This document shows positions 16,465 to 24,402 of a stretch of DNA of 27,351 nt, one piece after another. The notes below the pieces were generated by a model, which was not told the DNA's origin, ran no database searches, and worked only from the letters and a program-made list of their open reading frames with translations. The position numbers and the translations under genes were made by a program. The number at the start of each line of letters is the position of its first letter. Positions within the stretch are counted from its first letter, which is position 1. Source of the stretch: Candidatus Poseidoniaceae archaeon (GTDB lineage: Archaea; Thermoplasmatota; Poseidoniia; Poseidoniales; Poseidoniaceae); the NCBI GenBank assembly GCA_022451835.1, contig JAKUNX010000009.1, positions 1-27,351 on the forward strand, given 5' to 3'.

Positions 16465-19098
16465 GTGCTTAGAAAACTACTACCGATATCTATCATCGTA
16501 TTGATGCTACTCAGTACGATGCCAGTCGATGTCGATAGTGACCATTTATCTGAAAATAATTCTACAATTATGCCAAGTAGTTCTCCAGTAAGAATTCAAA
16601 TTTCTTCGCCGACATATATTATGAGTGCAGATGAAGTAGTGACTTTTTCAGCTAAATTATATGATTCGGTAAATAGTGAAGTTGCTGGTGACATAATATG
16701 GTCTTCTACTAATGGTACAATTACCGATGAAGGTACTTTCTATCCATGGAATTCGGGAGTTATTACCATACAAGCAAGGCACACTAATTTGACGGACGAG
16801 TTTAACATCACTGTTAATCCTGGTATTGGACAATCTCTTGAAATTTCAATTGCTACTGGGCAAGTTCTACAAAACAATATTCTTACGGCAAATTTACTAG
16901 ATGCGAGAGGAAATCCAAATCCAACTGACCAAGCAGCGTGGAGTATTGATGGAGAGTACTTTGGTCAAGGCAATCCTGTGTGGATTCCACTTGATATTGG
17001 AACTTATCACCTGACTGCTAGATTATATCAGATGGAGGCTACATCAACGGTTGAAGTTGTTGCAGGTTCACCTTATGAATTCCTTTTTGGCAATGAGATA
17101 TTAGTTAGAAGTGGTTCGCAATTACAGTTAGAGCCAAATTTGGTTGATGCTAATGGCTATTCTATGGATCCAAATCTTGCAGGTCCACAATTATGGTTTG
17201 TTGAGAATGGTAGTATTAACAACACAGGTTACTACTATGCGTCACATCCAGGAATGTGGAATGTTACTGTTTCTGCAGGACCTGTATCAGGTACTGGTAC
17301 AATAAGGGTAGTACCTGCTGATGCTACAGCCTCTTCATTGGCAATTATACCTAGTGATGATGTGTATTATGCTGGTGAGATGTATGAACTCGCTTCTTTC
17401 CGTACAGACACCCTTGGATTCTCTGGATTAATTACTCCACCAATTACTAATTTCACTGTTAGTTCTGGTACATTAAGTCAAGAAAATGGTAGAGTGTATT
17501 GGACTCCTATGACTATGGGAGTTCATACTATCACTGTGGATGACTCAGGTATTATTTCAACAACTTCAGTAACAGTTGACCACGGTCTTGCAATAGATAC
17601 AAGAATAAAAATGACTCCTCAAAATCTTGCTGTTGGACAACAGTCAACAGTTGTAGTTCAAGCCTATGACTTAGCAGGTAATTCGTGGAATGTTAATGGT
17701 TCAATCGAGGTATTGATTGGTAATCAGTCAACATTAGTCTCACAACAAGATTACTACATTTTAATTCCTGATTCAGTTGGAGCATTTGCGGTTAGAGGAA
17801 GTTGGTTTGATGAGGCATCTGGTATTTTATTCGAATCTCAATCTATTGAGCAAGTAGGTTTTGGAGAACTAGCTGTGATTGAATTGAATGGGCAAGGTCA
17901 AAAGATTCCTATTGACGTCCCATTTGATTTGAATCCCCGTTTCTTTGATTCTTATGGCAATCAACTTAGTGACATATTTGTTAATTGGACAATCGATGGC
18001 GAAGATCAAACATTGAGCATGTCATTACTGAATTATAATTGGATTCCAACAACTATTGGCAGTCATGAGATACAAGCTAATGCTGCGGGAGTATTTTCTG
18101 TAGTCTCTCTAACAGTTTCTGCAGGTGAAGCTAGGCAAATAATTACCAATCAAGAGTCCGGCTTTGTAGTTGAATCGGGAGTAGAATCAGATATTTTTAT
18201 CCAAATTTCTGATTCAAGAAATAATCTTGCTCCAGCAGAAACAGTATCAACAAATCTAAATTCAACTATTGGTGAATTTGTTCCATCTATTGCTGGTAGA
18301 GGATACTGGACTTTTACTGGTAATGTATCAGGAGAGTATAGTTTGACATTTTTCCAAGATGATGCAGATCATACTATTCCATTGATAGTTAATCCCGGTC
18401 AAGCAGTACAACTCTTTGGCGAAATAGAGAGTAAGGATTACAAGCAAGGGGACATCGCTTTATTGCGAGTATATGGTGTAGATATTAACAATAACAAGGT
18501 ATCAGTTGAGCCTGAAAACACAACCATTAGTTGTACTTCCGGTCCTGACAAATTTATTACATCTGATACTTGGGAATTAGAAATTTCAAAATCTGGATTA
18601 GACCGTTCTTGCAGTATTACTTGGAATGGTTTAGTTACTCAAGCCTTCTTTGATGTAGAATCTGTTTTACTTGGAGGAGCAATTGGTTCAACAAATACTG
18701 CTATGACAATTGCAGCGGTATTGCTTGGTTTGATTTTGACTACTATGGTAGTATTGGTGCGTAGAGCAAATTATGAGCCAGAAGATGGAGATTGGTTTGA
18801 CGATGACGAATATGATGACGAAGACTACTATGATGATGAAGAAGACGAAGAGTATTCTGAAGAAGAGCCCAAAGCGGCAGTAGTTGCTCAACCACCACCA
18901 TCTGTTCAGAATACCAATATGGTACCTACGCTATCACCTCAAGAGAAGACTAGATTGGCAGTTGAAGCTGGAAGATTAGGAGTTATGCAAGCAATAGATG
19001 CTAGTCAACAAGGTGCCAGTGGTTGGTACGTTGATGTCAGTAGTGAAATTCAATATTGGAATGTCGGTCCAGATGGTTCATGGACTAGAGTATCGTGA
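16465..19098 (+). CDS. Secreted Ig-like repeat surface protein with C-terminal anchor
   Basis: An 877-residue protein starting at GTG 16465 (weak SD AGGATG), 14 bases after the giant gene and surely in its operon. Signal peptide at about residues 1-25 (LRKLLPISIIVLMLLS). Then seven or eight bacterial-Ig-like modules of 80-90 residues, each ending in a V-x-x-G type linker (near residues 120, 200, 283, 373, 465, 553, 645). The first carries MSADE, matching the ITADE of the giant protein. A single TM at about 746-766 is followed by two Arg (stop-transfer), a 30-residue Asp/Glu/Tyr-rich tail, a Pro/Gln linker, a short amphipathic helix (about 837-858) and a Trp/Tyr end (GWYVDVSSEIQYWNVGPDGSW). 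It probably works with the giant protein at the cell surface. Enzymatic function is not indicated. Confidence 0.92.
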   Translation: MLRKLLPISIIVLMLLSTMPVDVDSDHLSENNSTIMPSSSPVRIQISSPTYIMSADEVVTFSAKLYDSVNSEVAGDIIWSSTNGTITDEGTFYPWNSGVITIQARHTNLTDEFNITVNPGIGQSLEISIATGQVLQNNILTANLLDARGNPNPTDQAAWSIDGEYFGQGNPVWIPLDIGTYHLTARLYQMEATSTVEVVAGSPYEFLFGNEILVRSGSQLQLEPNLVDANGYSMDPNLAGPQLWFVENGSINNTGYYYASHPGMWNVTVSAGPVSGTGTIRVVPADATASSLAIIPSDDVYYAGEMYELASFRTDTLGFSGLITPPITNFTVSSGTLSQENGRVYWTPMTMGVHTITVDDSGIISTTSVTVDHGLAIDTRIKMTPQNLAVGQQSTVVVQAYDLAGNSWNVNGSIEVLIGNQSTLVSQQDYYILIPDSVGAFAVRGSWFDEASGILFESQSIEQVGFGELAVIELNGQGQKIPIDVPFDLNPRFFDSYGNQLSDIFVNWTIDGEDQTLSMSLLNYNWIPTTIGSHEIQANAAGVFSVVSLTVSAGEARQIITNQESGFVVESGVESDIFIQISDSRNNLAPAETVSTNLNSTIGEFVPSIAGRGYWTFTGNVSGEYSLTFFQDDADHTIPLIVNPGQAVQLFGEIESKDYKQGDIALLRVYGVDINNNKVSVEPENTTISCTSGPDKFITSDTWELEISKSGLDRSCSITWNGLVTQAFFDVESVLLGGAIGSTNTAMTIAAVLLGLILTTMVVLVRRANYEPEDGDWFDDDEYDDEDYYDDEEDEEYSEEEPKAAVVAQPPPSVQNTNMVPTLSPQEKTRLAVEAGRLGVMQAIDASQQGASGWYVDVSSEIQYWNVGPDGSWTRVS

Positions 19099-19111
19099 AT
19101 TGATTAGAAGT

Positions 19112-20530
19112 TCATTGAGATTCTAAACTTTTATTCTCTAAAGAATTGTAGTTCTTTTCACCATATATTTTGTAGGTTGAAAGCCCAAGAACTATGGCTG
19201 CAACTGCTCCAATTATGGCTTTAGAACCCATCAAGTAGACTAGAGTTCCACCTGCGATTATGCCAAAAATCTGAACAAATGGGTACAACGGTGACTTAAA
19301 TTCTGGTTGGTACCATTCGTGTTTTTGATTATCTTTTCTTAAAACAATCACACAAGCATTCAGGGCTACAATGACCATAATTTGGAAGCCTGAAGCTAAT
19401 TTGGCAACATCCTTTACTGGTAATGTTAGGATACAAATTCCCATTGCAACTCCAGTAATGATAATCGACCAATGAGGTGTGCCAAATTTCTCATTTGTGT
19501 CACCTAAATTATTTGGTAAAAGACAATCTTTAGCCATGGCAAACAGGAATCTTGATGCAGCTAATAATCCAGATAAAGCACCTGAAATCATTGTAAGAAA
19601 CGCTAATAGAGCCATAGCAATGCCAACTTTAGTTGATGCTACAGCATCTACGAAGGCAAAGATAGGGTCTTCTCTTGGGCTACCATCTGAATTAACCCAC
19701 CATTCACCTTCTACTGCTCCCATCATAATGAATGTAACAACCACATATAGCAAAGTGATCAGTAGTAGAGATAACAGCATACCAGCAGGTAGATTCTTTT
19801 TGGGATCCTTAACTTCACCACCCAAAGCCCCTGCTTTGTATATTCCTGCATATGCTACAAAGACTAACGCAGCAGCCTCTGCCACCAATACTGGGTCATC
19901 TCTTGAAACATCAAATGCTCCGTCAATTGGCCGAGAAAAATCAAAACTTGCGTCGAATAATTGGATGACACATATGACTAGAATCAATATTGTAGTTAAT
20001 GCTAAGATTGGTGTTTGAAACGCTTTGACTTTCTTAATTCCAAAGATATTGAGTATAGTAATCAATGCTAGTGCAGACATAATTACAAACGTGGTGTTGG
20101 TAGTTATGTCAAGATAATTTGTTACAGCATACATGTAAGCGGAAAAACCAATCAATGCAAAGGCGGATTTCAGTAGAAATGAAGCCCATAACCCTAATCC
20201 GCTAATCGTTCCAATAATTGGTCCGAAAGACCGTTCGAGGTATACATATGCACCACCATTACTAGGCATTGCAGATGCTAATTCAGATTTGGATAAAGCC
20301 CCAGGCAAAAACACGATTCCTGCCAACAAAAACGCCAACCAAATTCCAGGACCCATTACATCTGCAGCAAAGGATGGAAGGACGAATAACCCAGAGCCAA
20401 TACTTGCTGCTACAGTGACGATTATTACTCCTACTAGGGTTAATGATCTTTTGATTGTTGATTTAACATCCGAAACAACGCCCGAAAGATCACCCTTCAG
20501 CAATTTGTCTGCAGTTGATTTTATGTCCAT
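19112..20530 (-). CDS. APC-superfamily amino acid permease
   Basis: 472 residues, about twelve TMs, full length for an amino acid/polyamine/organocation permease without a regulatory C-terminal domain. TM1 carries the unwound substrate-binding motif GSGLFVLP (residues 45-52) and TM6 the stretch FVAYAGIYKAGALGGEVKDP, typical of the family. The loop KDPKKNLP before TM7 is also characteristic. It imports or exchanges amino acids at the cytoplasmic membrane; the specificity cannot be read. The start at ATG 20530 is preceded by a purine-rich GAGGTGGTGAGG, a good Shine-Dalgarno. The gene converges with the surface protein operon (13-base gap). A palindrome lies between its TATA box and its likely transcript start. 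Confidence 0.93.
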   Translation of the reverse strand: MDIKSTADKLLKGDLSGVVSDVKSTIKRSLTLVGVIIVTVAASIGSGLFVLPSFAADVMGPGIWLAFLLAGIVFLPGALSKSELASAMPSNGGAYVYLERSFGPIIGTISGLGLWASFLLKSAFALIGFSAYMYAVTNYLDITTNTTFVIMSALALITILNIFGIKKVKAFQTPILALTTILILVICVIQLFDASFDFSRPIDGAFDVSRDDPVLVAEAAALVFVAYAGIYKAGALGGEVKDPKKNLPAGMLLSLLLITLLYVVVTFIMMGAVEGEWWVNSDGSPREDPIFAFVDAVASTKVGIAMALLAFLTMISGALSGLLAASRFLFAMAKDCLLPNNLGDTNEKFGTPHWSIIITGVAMGICILTLPVKDVAKLASGFQIMVIVALNACVIVLRKDNQKHEWYQPEFKSPLYPFVQIFGIIAGGTLVYLMGSKAIIGAVAAIVLGLSTYKIYGEKNYNSLENKSLESQ

Positions 20531-20557
20531 GAAACCTCACCACCTCTCGCATTTACC

Positions 20558-20574
20558 GTATTTGTACCAAATAC
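20558..20574. promoter_or_regulatory. 17-bp palindrome, candidate operator of the permease gene
   Basis: GTATTTG-TAC-CAAATAC: perfect 7-bp arms around a 3-base centre, located 28-44 bases upstream of ATG 20530. It sits just downstream of the TATA-like element, so a bound dimeric repressor would cover the transcript start. A second short inverted repeat (TTGTT-GGT-AACAA, 20585-20597) flanks the TATA on the other side. Confidence 0.5.
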
Positions 20575-20579
20575 CTATC

Positions 20580-20586
20580 AATATTT
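20580..20586 (-). promoter_or_regulatory. Probable TATA box of the permease gene
   Basis: Minus-strand AAATATT within CAACAAATATTGATAGG. The expected start is near 20557, leaving a leader of about 27 bases that contains the purine-rich ribosome-binding site. Confidence 0.35.
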
Positions 20587-20655
20587 GTTGGTAACAACCG
20601 AAGGTAGTTATTGATTACTAAAGAAATCTAATGATTATGTACGAAATCCGGTTAT

Positions 20656-22047
20656 TCAAACACTGGCGATAACCTTCATCTCGACTGCAATTGGCGTTGG
20701 TAGAGCCCTTATTGCTAAGGTAGTTCTTGTTGGTCCTACTTTGCCTAATGTTTCTGCCCAAACTTCATTGTAGCCCTGAAAGTCACGATCCATGTCTACT
20801 AAAAAAGAAGTTACATCGAGAACTTTGTCAAGTGAAGAACCGGCTTCTTCGAGAATTCTAGCGATGTTGTTTACCACGGCATGAGTTTGTTCTTTTATGT
20901 CATAGTTGAGAGGTTTCCCACTATTGTCATGAATTGGTCCGCCAGGTATCTCATTAGTTCCAGGCTGCCTTGGACCGACTCCTGATAAGTAAATCAAATC
21001 ACCAACTCTTCTTGCATGCGGATATGCGCCAACAGGTTTTGGTGCAGCATCTGTATTGACAGAACCTTCAGCTTTAGTTGGCTCCCATAAAGCAGGTCCT
21101 TCAGATGTTTCCACCTTACTTTCTTGTTCTACATTAGAATCTAAGACGCCCCTTTCTCCGGTAAAAATTTCAACATCATCTTCATCATATTCTTTGTCAC
21201 CAAAACCAGAGGGCGTAGGGTTGAGATTTACTACAGCGCAACCTGCGCCATGTATTCCCTCATATGCTAGAACTTTACCAGTTAGATTGTTTCGATTATC
21301 ATTCATTGCAGATAACCACCACATCGGCTTGAAATTAACTACTTTCTGAACACGTATCTGTTGCTGAATTGTTCTTGAGAGTTGGCCAACATCCTCAAGC
21401 CTACCTTCAGATAAAAATTCCAATATCTTTTGATTCCATTCATCATCTTTCAAAGAATGAATACGGTCATCTTTAGGGTCTATGTGTTCAGTAAACATTC
21501 GGTTAGAAAGGGACATTGCAGTAATTGCTACAGCTTTTCGTCCAGTTCTTTTGACTAAATCTCGGCATGCCTTGGCTAGGACAGTAGTTTCACTCCTATC
21601 AGCATAGACATTAGATGAAACGATAATTGCCGGTATTTTATTATCTGGATTAAGCAGAGTTAGTGCAACTACTGAACCGACATCAATCGGAAAACCGTGG
21701 TAGTTTACACATCGACTTTGCAATCCACGTGATTTATTTTCTGCATTCCATTGCTCGGCGAATTCAACATCAATATTGAATGAGTAATGAATTGAACCTA
21801 ATTCATGGAAGTCATGATCTACCATCACCCATTCAGGATTTGGATCTGAAATGATTTGGTGACCAATAATACTTGGCCAAGTAGTAGAATAAATGATTAA
21901 TAAATCTGCACCACTATCTTGGATAATTTTTGCAGCATCATCATATGCTTTTCTTAATCTTCCCCAACCTTCATTTTGTTCGGGTGCCAGTACGGTGTGT
22001 GGATGAACTGGTACAACAAATGATTCAACAATCTCGCCATTAGCCAT
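20656..22047 (-). CDS. Fusion: 2-aminophenol 1,6-dioxygenase alpha-like (non-catalytic LigB fold) + RidA/2-aminomuconate deaminase-like domain
   Basis: 463 residues. Residues 1-about 278 form a LigB-type class III extradiol dioxygenase fold collinear with the beta-type subunit encoded just upstream (both begin MA-x-GEIV). However, the iron and acid/base residues are lost: Thr56 stands where the beta-type protein has His63, Asn182 where it has His196, and no Glu matches Glu252. This is the expected state of the structural alpha subunit (AmnA/CnbCa type). An acidic linker (about 279-336) joins a complete RidA/YjgF domain (337-463; KPVGAYPHARRVGD, YLSGVGPR, GYNEVWAETLGKVGPTRTTL). It keeps the Arg (441) and Glu (456) used by RidA deaminases and resembles 2-aminomuconate deaminase. 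ATG 22047 is chosen because AGGAGGT lies six bases upstream; the gene follows amnB by two bases. The fusion would tether ring cleavage to a later deamination step. Confidence 0.88.
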   Translation of the reverse strand: MANGEIVESFVVPVHPHTVLAPEQNEGWGRLRKAYDDAAKIIQDSGADLLIIYSTTWPSIIGHQIISDPNPEWVMVDHDFHELGSIHYSFNIDVEFAEQWNAENKSRGLQSRCVNYHGFPIDVGSVVALTLLNPDNKIPAIIVSSNVYADRSETTVLAKACRDLVKRTGRKAVAITAMSLSNRMFTEHIDPKDDRIHSLKDDEWNQKILEFLSEGRLEDVGQLSRTIQQQIRVQKVVNFKPMWWLSAMNDNRNNLTGKVLAYEGIHGAGCAVVNLNPTPSGFGDKEYDEDDVEIFTGERGVLDSNVEQESKVETSEGPALWEPTKAEGSVNTDAAPKPVGAYPHARRVGDLIYLSGVGPRQPGTNEIPGGPIHDNSGKPLNYDIKEQTHAVVNNIARILEEAGSSLDKVLDVTSFLVDMDRDFQGYNEVWAETLGKVGPTRTTLAIRALPTPIAVEMKVIASV

Positions 22048-22049
22048 TT

Positions 22050-22946
22050 TCATACCTCCTTGTGCTTGTAGACTGGCCACTCTACAATTGCATTACCAGT
22101 GCCAATAATTGTACCGTATCCGTGCAGAATTGCCGGATAATTTGGAACTTCTAGGGTAGATAGTAACCAAGTAAATGCTCCCCCGTCTGTTTCAGCAATA
22201 GCTTGTTCGGTAAATTCAGGCATTTCATCAATAATTCTCTGACATTGTCCAGATTTCATATAGTCGATAATTCGCATATCCCACAAATGCATCGCATGAC
22301 TAGTAATGTGCTCTTTGCTCATGTCTTCTGGAATTTCTGATTCTGTGGTAAAATGGCGATGAGATAATGAATTGCTTGCCAATACAACAACTTTCTTTCC
22401 ACTCTCCAAAATCGCTTCACGTGTGGCTTTACCAAGTTCCATCATCATCTCTTGCATAACTTCAACTGAATAGTATGCACTTGAGCGATTGCTGGAAATT
22501 ACCACCAATGGCTTGTCCCATTGTGGTCTAAACATGTGTCCAGTGGTAATAGTTCCATAATCTACTCTAAAATCCGGATTAGTCATCATCTTGACCGTCA
22601 AACCTGCTTTGCCAGCTTTGTCATGAATTTGTTGAGCAAGTTCAACATCAACATTCATGTCATAGTGATAGCGAAATAGGTTAGGAAAAATAGGATCTAC
22701 GGAAAGACTTTGGAAATTTTCTAGCCCAAGGAAATGAGTGCCAACATAGGTTTGCCAGTGTGGTGATAGAATTACTATCGCATCATATTCAATACCGTTT
22801 AGGGAGTCTCGAAGCCTTTCATACCCCCATCTAAGTTGTTCCCAGCCACCCTCTGCAACCGGTTCATTCTGCTCTGGATTCTCAGCATATACCAAGTGGG
22901 GTGGATGCGGTGCTAAACAGCCCGCAACAATCTCGCCCTGCGCCAT
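22050..22946 (-). CDS. amnB: 2-aminophenol 1,6-dioxygenase beta-type catalytic subunit (LigB family)
   Basis: 298 residues from ATG 22946. Class III extradiol dioxygenase: a non-haem Fe(II) enzyme that opens an aromatic ring next to the hydroxyl, using O2. The N terminus LAPHPPHLVYAENPEQNEP followed by GGWEQLRWGYER is strongly AmnB/CnbCb-like. The metal ligands His14, His63 (SPHW) and Glu252 and the catalytic His196 (SNSLSHRHF) all sit one residue after the positions I recall for 2-aminophenol dioxygenases (13, 62, 251, 195). Other family stretches are VDPIFPNLFRY, FRVDYGTITT and GYGTIIGTGNAIVEW. It is encoded two bases upstream of the alpha-RidA fusion, presumably forming a heteromer. A longer frame starts at 23009, but a TATA-like box at 22971-22978 suggests a nearly leaderless transcript starting at ATG 22946. 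The exact aminophenol substrate is inferred. Confidence 0.92.
   Translation of the reverse strand: MAQGEIVAGCLAPHPPHLVYAENPEQNEPVAEGGWEQLRWGYERLRDSLNGIEYDAIVILSPHWQTYVGTHFLGLENFQSLSVDPIFPNLFRYHYDMNVDVELAQQIHDKAGKAGLTVKMMTNPDFRVDYGTITTGHMFRPQWDKPLVVISSNRSSAYYSVEVMQEMMMELGKATREAILESGKKVVVLASNSLSHRHFTTESEIPEDMSKEHITSHAMHLWDMRIIDYMKSGQCQRIIDEMPEFTEQAIAETDGGAFTWLLSTLEVPNYPAILHGYGTIIGTGNAIVEWPVYKHKEV
22054..22060 (-). promoter_or_regulatory. Strong Shine-Dalgarno deciding the start of the alpha-RidA fusion
   Basis: AGGAGGT sits at the end of the amnB coding region, six bases before ATG 22047. The nearer ATG 22053 abuts it directly and is too close. This favours the 463-residue product and translational coupling with amnB. 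Confidence 0.75.
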
Positions 22947-22970
22947 GTTGCATGCTATGAGTAGGTTGCC

Positions 22971-22978
22971 TATATCAT
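22971..22978 (-). promoter_or_regulatory. Probable TATA box of the aminophenol dioxygenase operon
   Basis: Minus-strand ATGATATA, centred about 28 bases before ATG 22946, which predicts a leaderless or nearly leaderless mRNA. The same AT-rich block read on the plus strand (CCTATATCA) could serve the divergent gene at 23034. Confidence 0.4.
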
Positions 22979-23033
22979 AAACGGATGATATCCTTGCCCT
23001 AAGGCTCAAACACCAGCGCTGATTGGATGAATT

Positions 23034-23534
23034 ATGGACGGGTTAGAAATTGAGGATTCTCAGTATGCAAGTTCATCCAATGAATCAGAGTTAGACCGTG
23101 TAAGAGGTATTGATTTTGATACTGGAATAAGACATATTATCGCACCAGCATTATTCGGTATGATTGTAGGGATTATCTTCCAGCAATATATTACTCCTGA
23201 ATATAATTGGCCTTCACCACCTCAAGGAGCAATATTAACCTCAATTCTTCTTTCTCCATTACTTTATTTCACACTGGTAAGAGGTGATGCATCAAGATGG
23301 TATGAATACAGTATGGGTATTGCTTTACCAGGTACAATTTTCTTTGTGGTTTGGTTTTCGGGATGGGGTGCATTATTTTGTGGTGGCTATGGTGCTTTGT
23401 TACTTTGGGTTTGGATTTCTACCTCTTGGGGCAGATATGACTTGCCACCATTTAGGTACGGTGTATGGCACGCTTTTGCTGTTGATATCGGATCATTTTC
23501 TGGCGCTTTGCTAGTTTACAGTATTGGTCTATGA
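23034..23534 (+). CDS. Unrecognised small membrane protein (about four TMs)
   Basis: 166 residues, ATG 23034 with a weak SD-like GGATGA just upstream. The N-terminal 35 residues are acidic and polar. Four hydrophobic segments follow (about 36-53, 65-82, 94-128 as two closely spaced helices, 145-165), rich in Trp, Gly and aromatic residues (WFSGWGALFCGGYGALLLW). No family is recognised. It is divergent from the dioxygenase operon (87 bases between starts), possibly sharing a promoter region, and its stop overlaps the panB stop by a few bases. A role as a transporter or accessory for the aromatic pathway would be speculation. Confidence 0.72.
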   Translation: MDGLEIEDSQYASSSNESELDRVRGIDFDTGIRHIIAPALFGMIVGIIFQQYITPEYNWPSPPQGAILTSILLSPLLYFTLVRGDASRWYEYSMGIALPGTIFFVVWFSGWGALFCGGYGALLLWVWISTSWGRYDLPPFRYGVWHAFAVDIGSFSGALLVYSIGL

Positions 23535-24350
23535 GGTATAACTCTCAGAATCATTAGGGAAATCACCAGTTCTTACATCTTCACAATATTGCTTAACTGC
23601 ACCATCAATTGATTCCGCAAGATTCAGATATCTTCTTAGGAATCTTGGTGAAAAGTCCATAGTTATGCCAAGCAAATCATGCAATACCAATACTTGTCCA
23701 TCACAATCAGGTCCAGCGCCAATTCCAATGGTTGGTATGTTAATCGCTTCACTTACTTTCTTTGCTAATTCACGAGGTATCTTTTCTAACACAATAGCAA
23801 AGCAACCAGCCTCTTCAAGGATTTTAGCATCTTCAATCAACTTGGCCGCCTCATCATCTTCCTTGGCTCTAACACTGTATGTGCCAAATTTGTAAATTGA
23901 TTGAGGAGTAAGTCCAAGATGTCCCATTACAGGAATTCCTGCAGTTAGAATTCGCTTAATTGATTCAACAATTTCAGCCCCACCTTCTAATTTGACAGCA
24001 TGACCTTCCGCTTCTTTCATAATTCGAATAGCAGATTCAAGAGCAATTGCAGAATTACCTTGGTAGGTTCCAAATGGCATATCCACTACAATAAGTGCTC
24101 TGTCCACAGCTCGTTTTACACATTGAGCGTGATATATCATATGATCCAAAGTCATTGGGACTGTAGTGACTTGGCCAGCCATTACATTTGATGCGGAATC
24201 TCCCACAAGAATTACATCCACTCCGCCATTGTCGACCAATTTAGCTAGTGAATAATCATATGCGGTAAGCATGGTGATTTTCTCACCAGCACGCTTCATT
24301 TCTTGAAGCGTATGAGTTGTGACCTTCTTGGCTTGACCGTGAACGGACAT
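23529..24350 (-). CDS. panB: 3-methyl-2-oxobutanoate hydroxymethyltransferase (ketopantoate synthase)
   Basis: 273 residues, full length. Transfers a hydroxymethyl group from 5,10-methylene-tetrahydrofolate (or the archaeal pterin analogue) to 2-oxoisovalerate, the first step to pantothenate and CoA. TIM-barrel motifs: MLTAYDYSLAKLVD, LVGDSASNVM (Asp51), VVDMPFGTY (Asp90), KLEGG (Glu122) as Mg and substrate ligands, MGHLGLTPQS, VLEKIP (catalytic Glu189) and GIGAGPDCDGQVLV, closely following the bacterial pattern. It starts at ATG 24350 and has its own TATA-like box at 24391-24400. No other pantothenate gene is nearby. The strong likeness to bacterial PanB could reflect old gene transfer. Confidence 0.96.
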   Translation of the reverse strand: MSVHGQAKKVTTHTLQEMKRAGEKITMLTAYDYSLAKLVDNGGVDVILVGDSASNVMAGQVTTVPMTLDHMIYHAQCVKRAVDRALIVVDMPFGTYQGNSAIALESAIRIMKEAEGHAVKLEGGAEIVESIKRILTAGIPVMGHLGLTPQSIYKFGTYSVRAKEDDEAAKLIEDAKILEEAGCFAIVLEKIPRELAKKVSEAINIPTIGIGAGPDCDGQVLVLHDLLGITMDFSPRFLRRYLNLAESIDGAVKQYCEDVRTGDFPNDSESYTS

Positions 24351-24390
24351 GGTTTAACCACAGGCTTTGGAGTTTTGAAGGTCACGCTAT

Positions 24391-24400
24391 CACTATATTG
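24391..24400 (-). promoter_or_regulatory. Probable TATA box of panB
   Basis: Minus-strand CAATATAGTG, in the 52-base gap between the Lon-domain gene and panB. It predicts a start near 24370 and a leader of about 20 bases. Confidence 0.35.
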
Positions 24401-24402
24401 AC

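Noticed and set aside
16011..16496. Minus-strand frames rich in His/Leu opposite the acidic tail of the giant protein
   Set aside because: They are the complement of GAT/GAA/TAT-rich codons; composition artefact.
7205..19098. Possible DNA-level tandem repeats in the surface protein genes
   Set aside because: The modules repeat at protein level only; reading through, I saw no long near-identical nucleotide repeats.
19479..20018. 179-codon plus-strand open frame inside the permease gene
   Set aside because: It is antisense to the well-supported APC permease and has low-complexity composition mirroring the membrane protein codons; no start signals.
22947..23009. 21-residue N-terminal extension of the AmnB-type protein
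   Set aside because: AmnB homology starts at MA-GEI, and the TATA-like box lies within this stretch.
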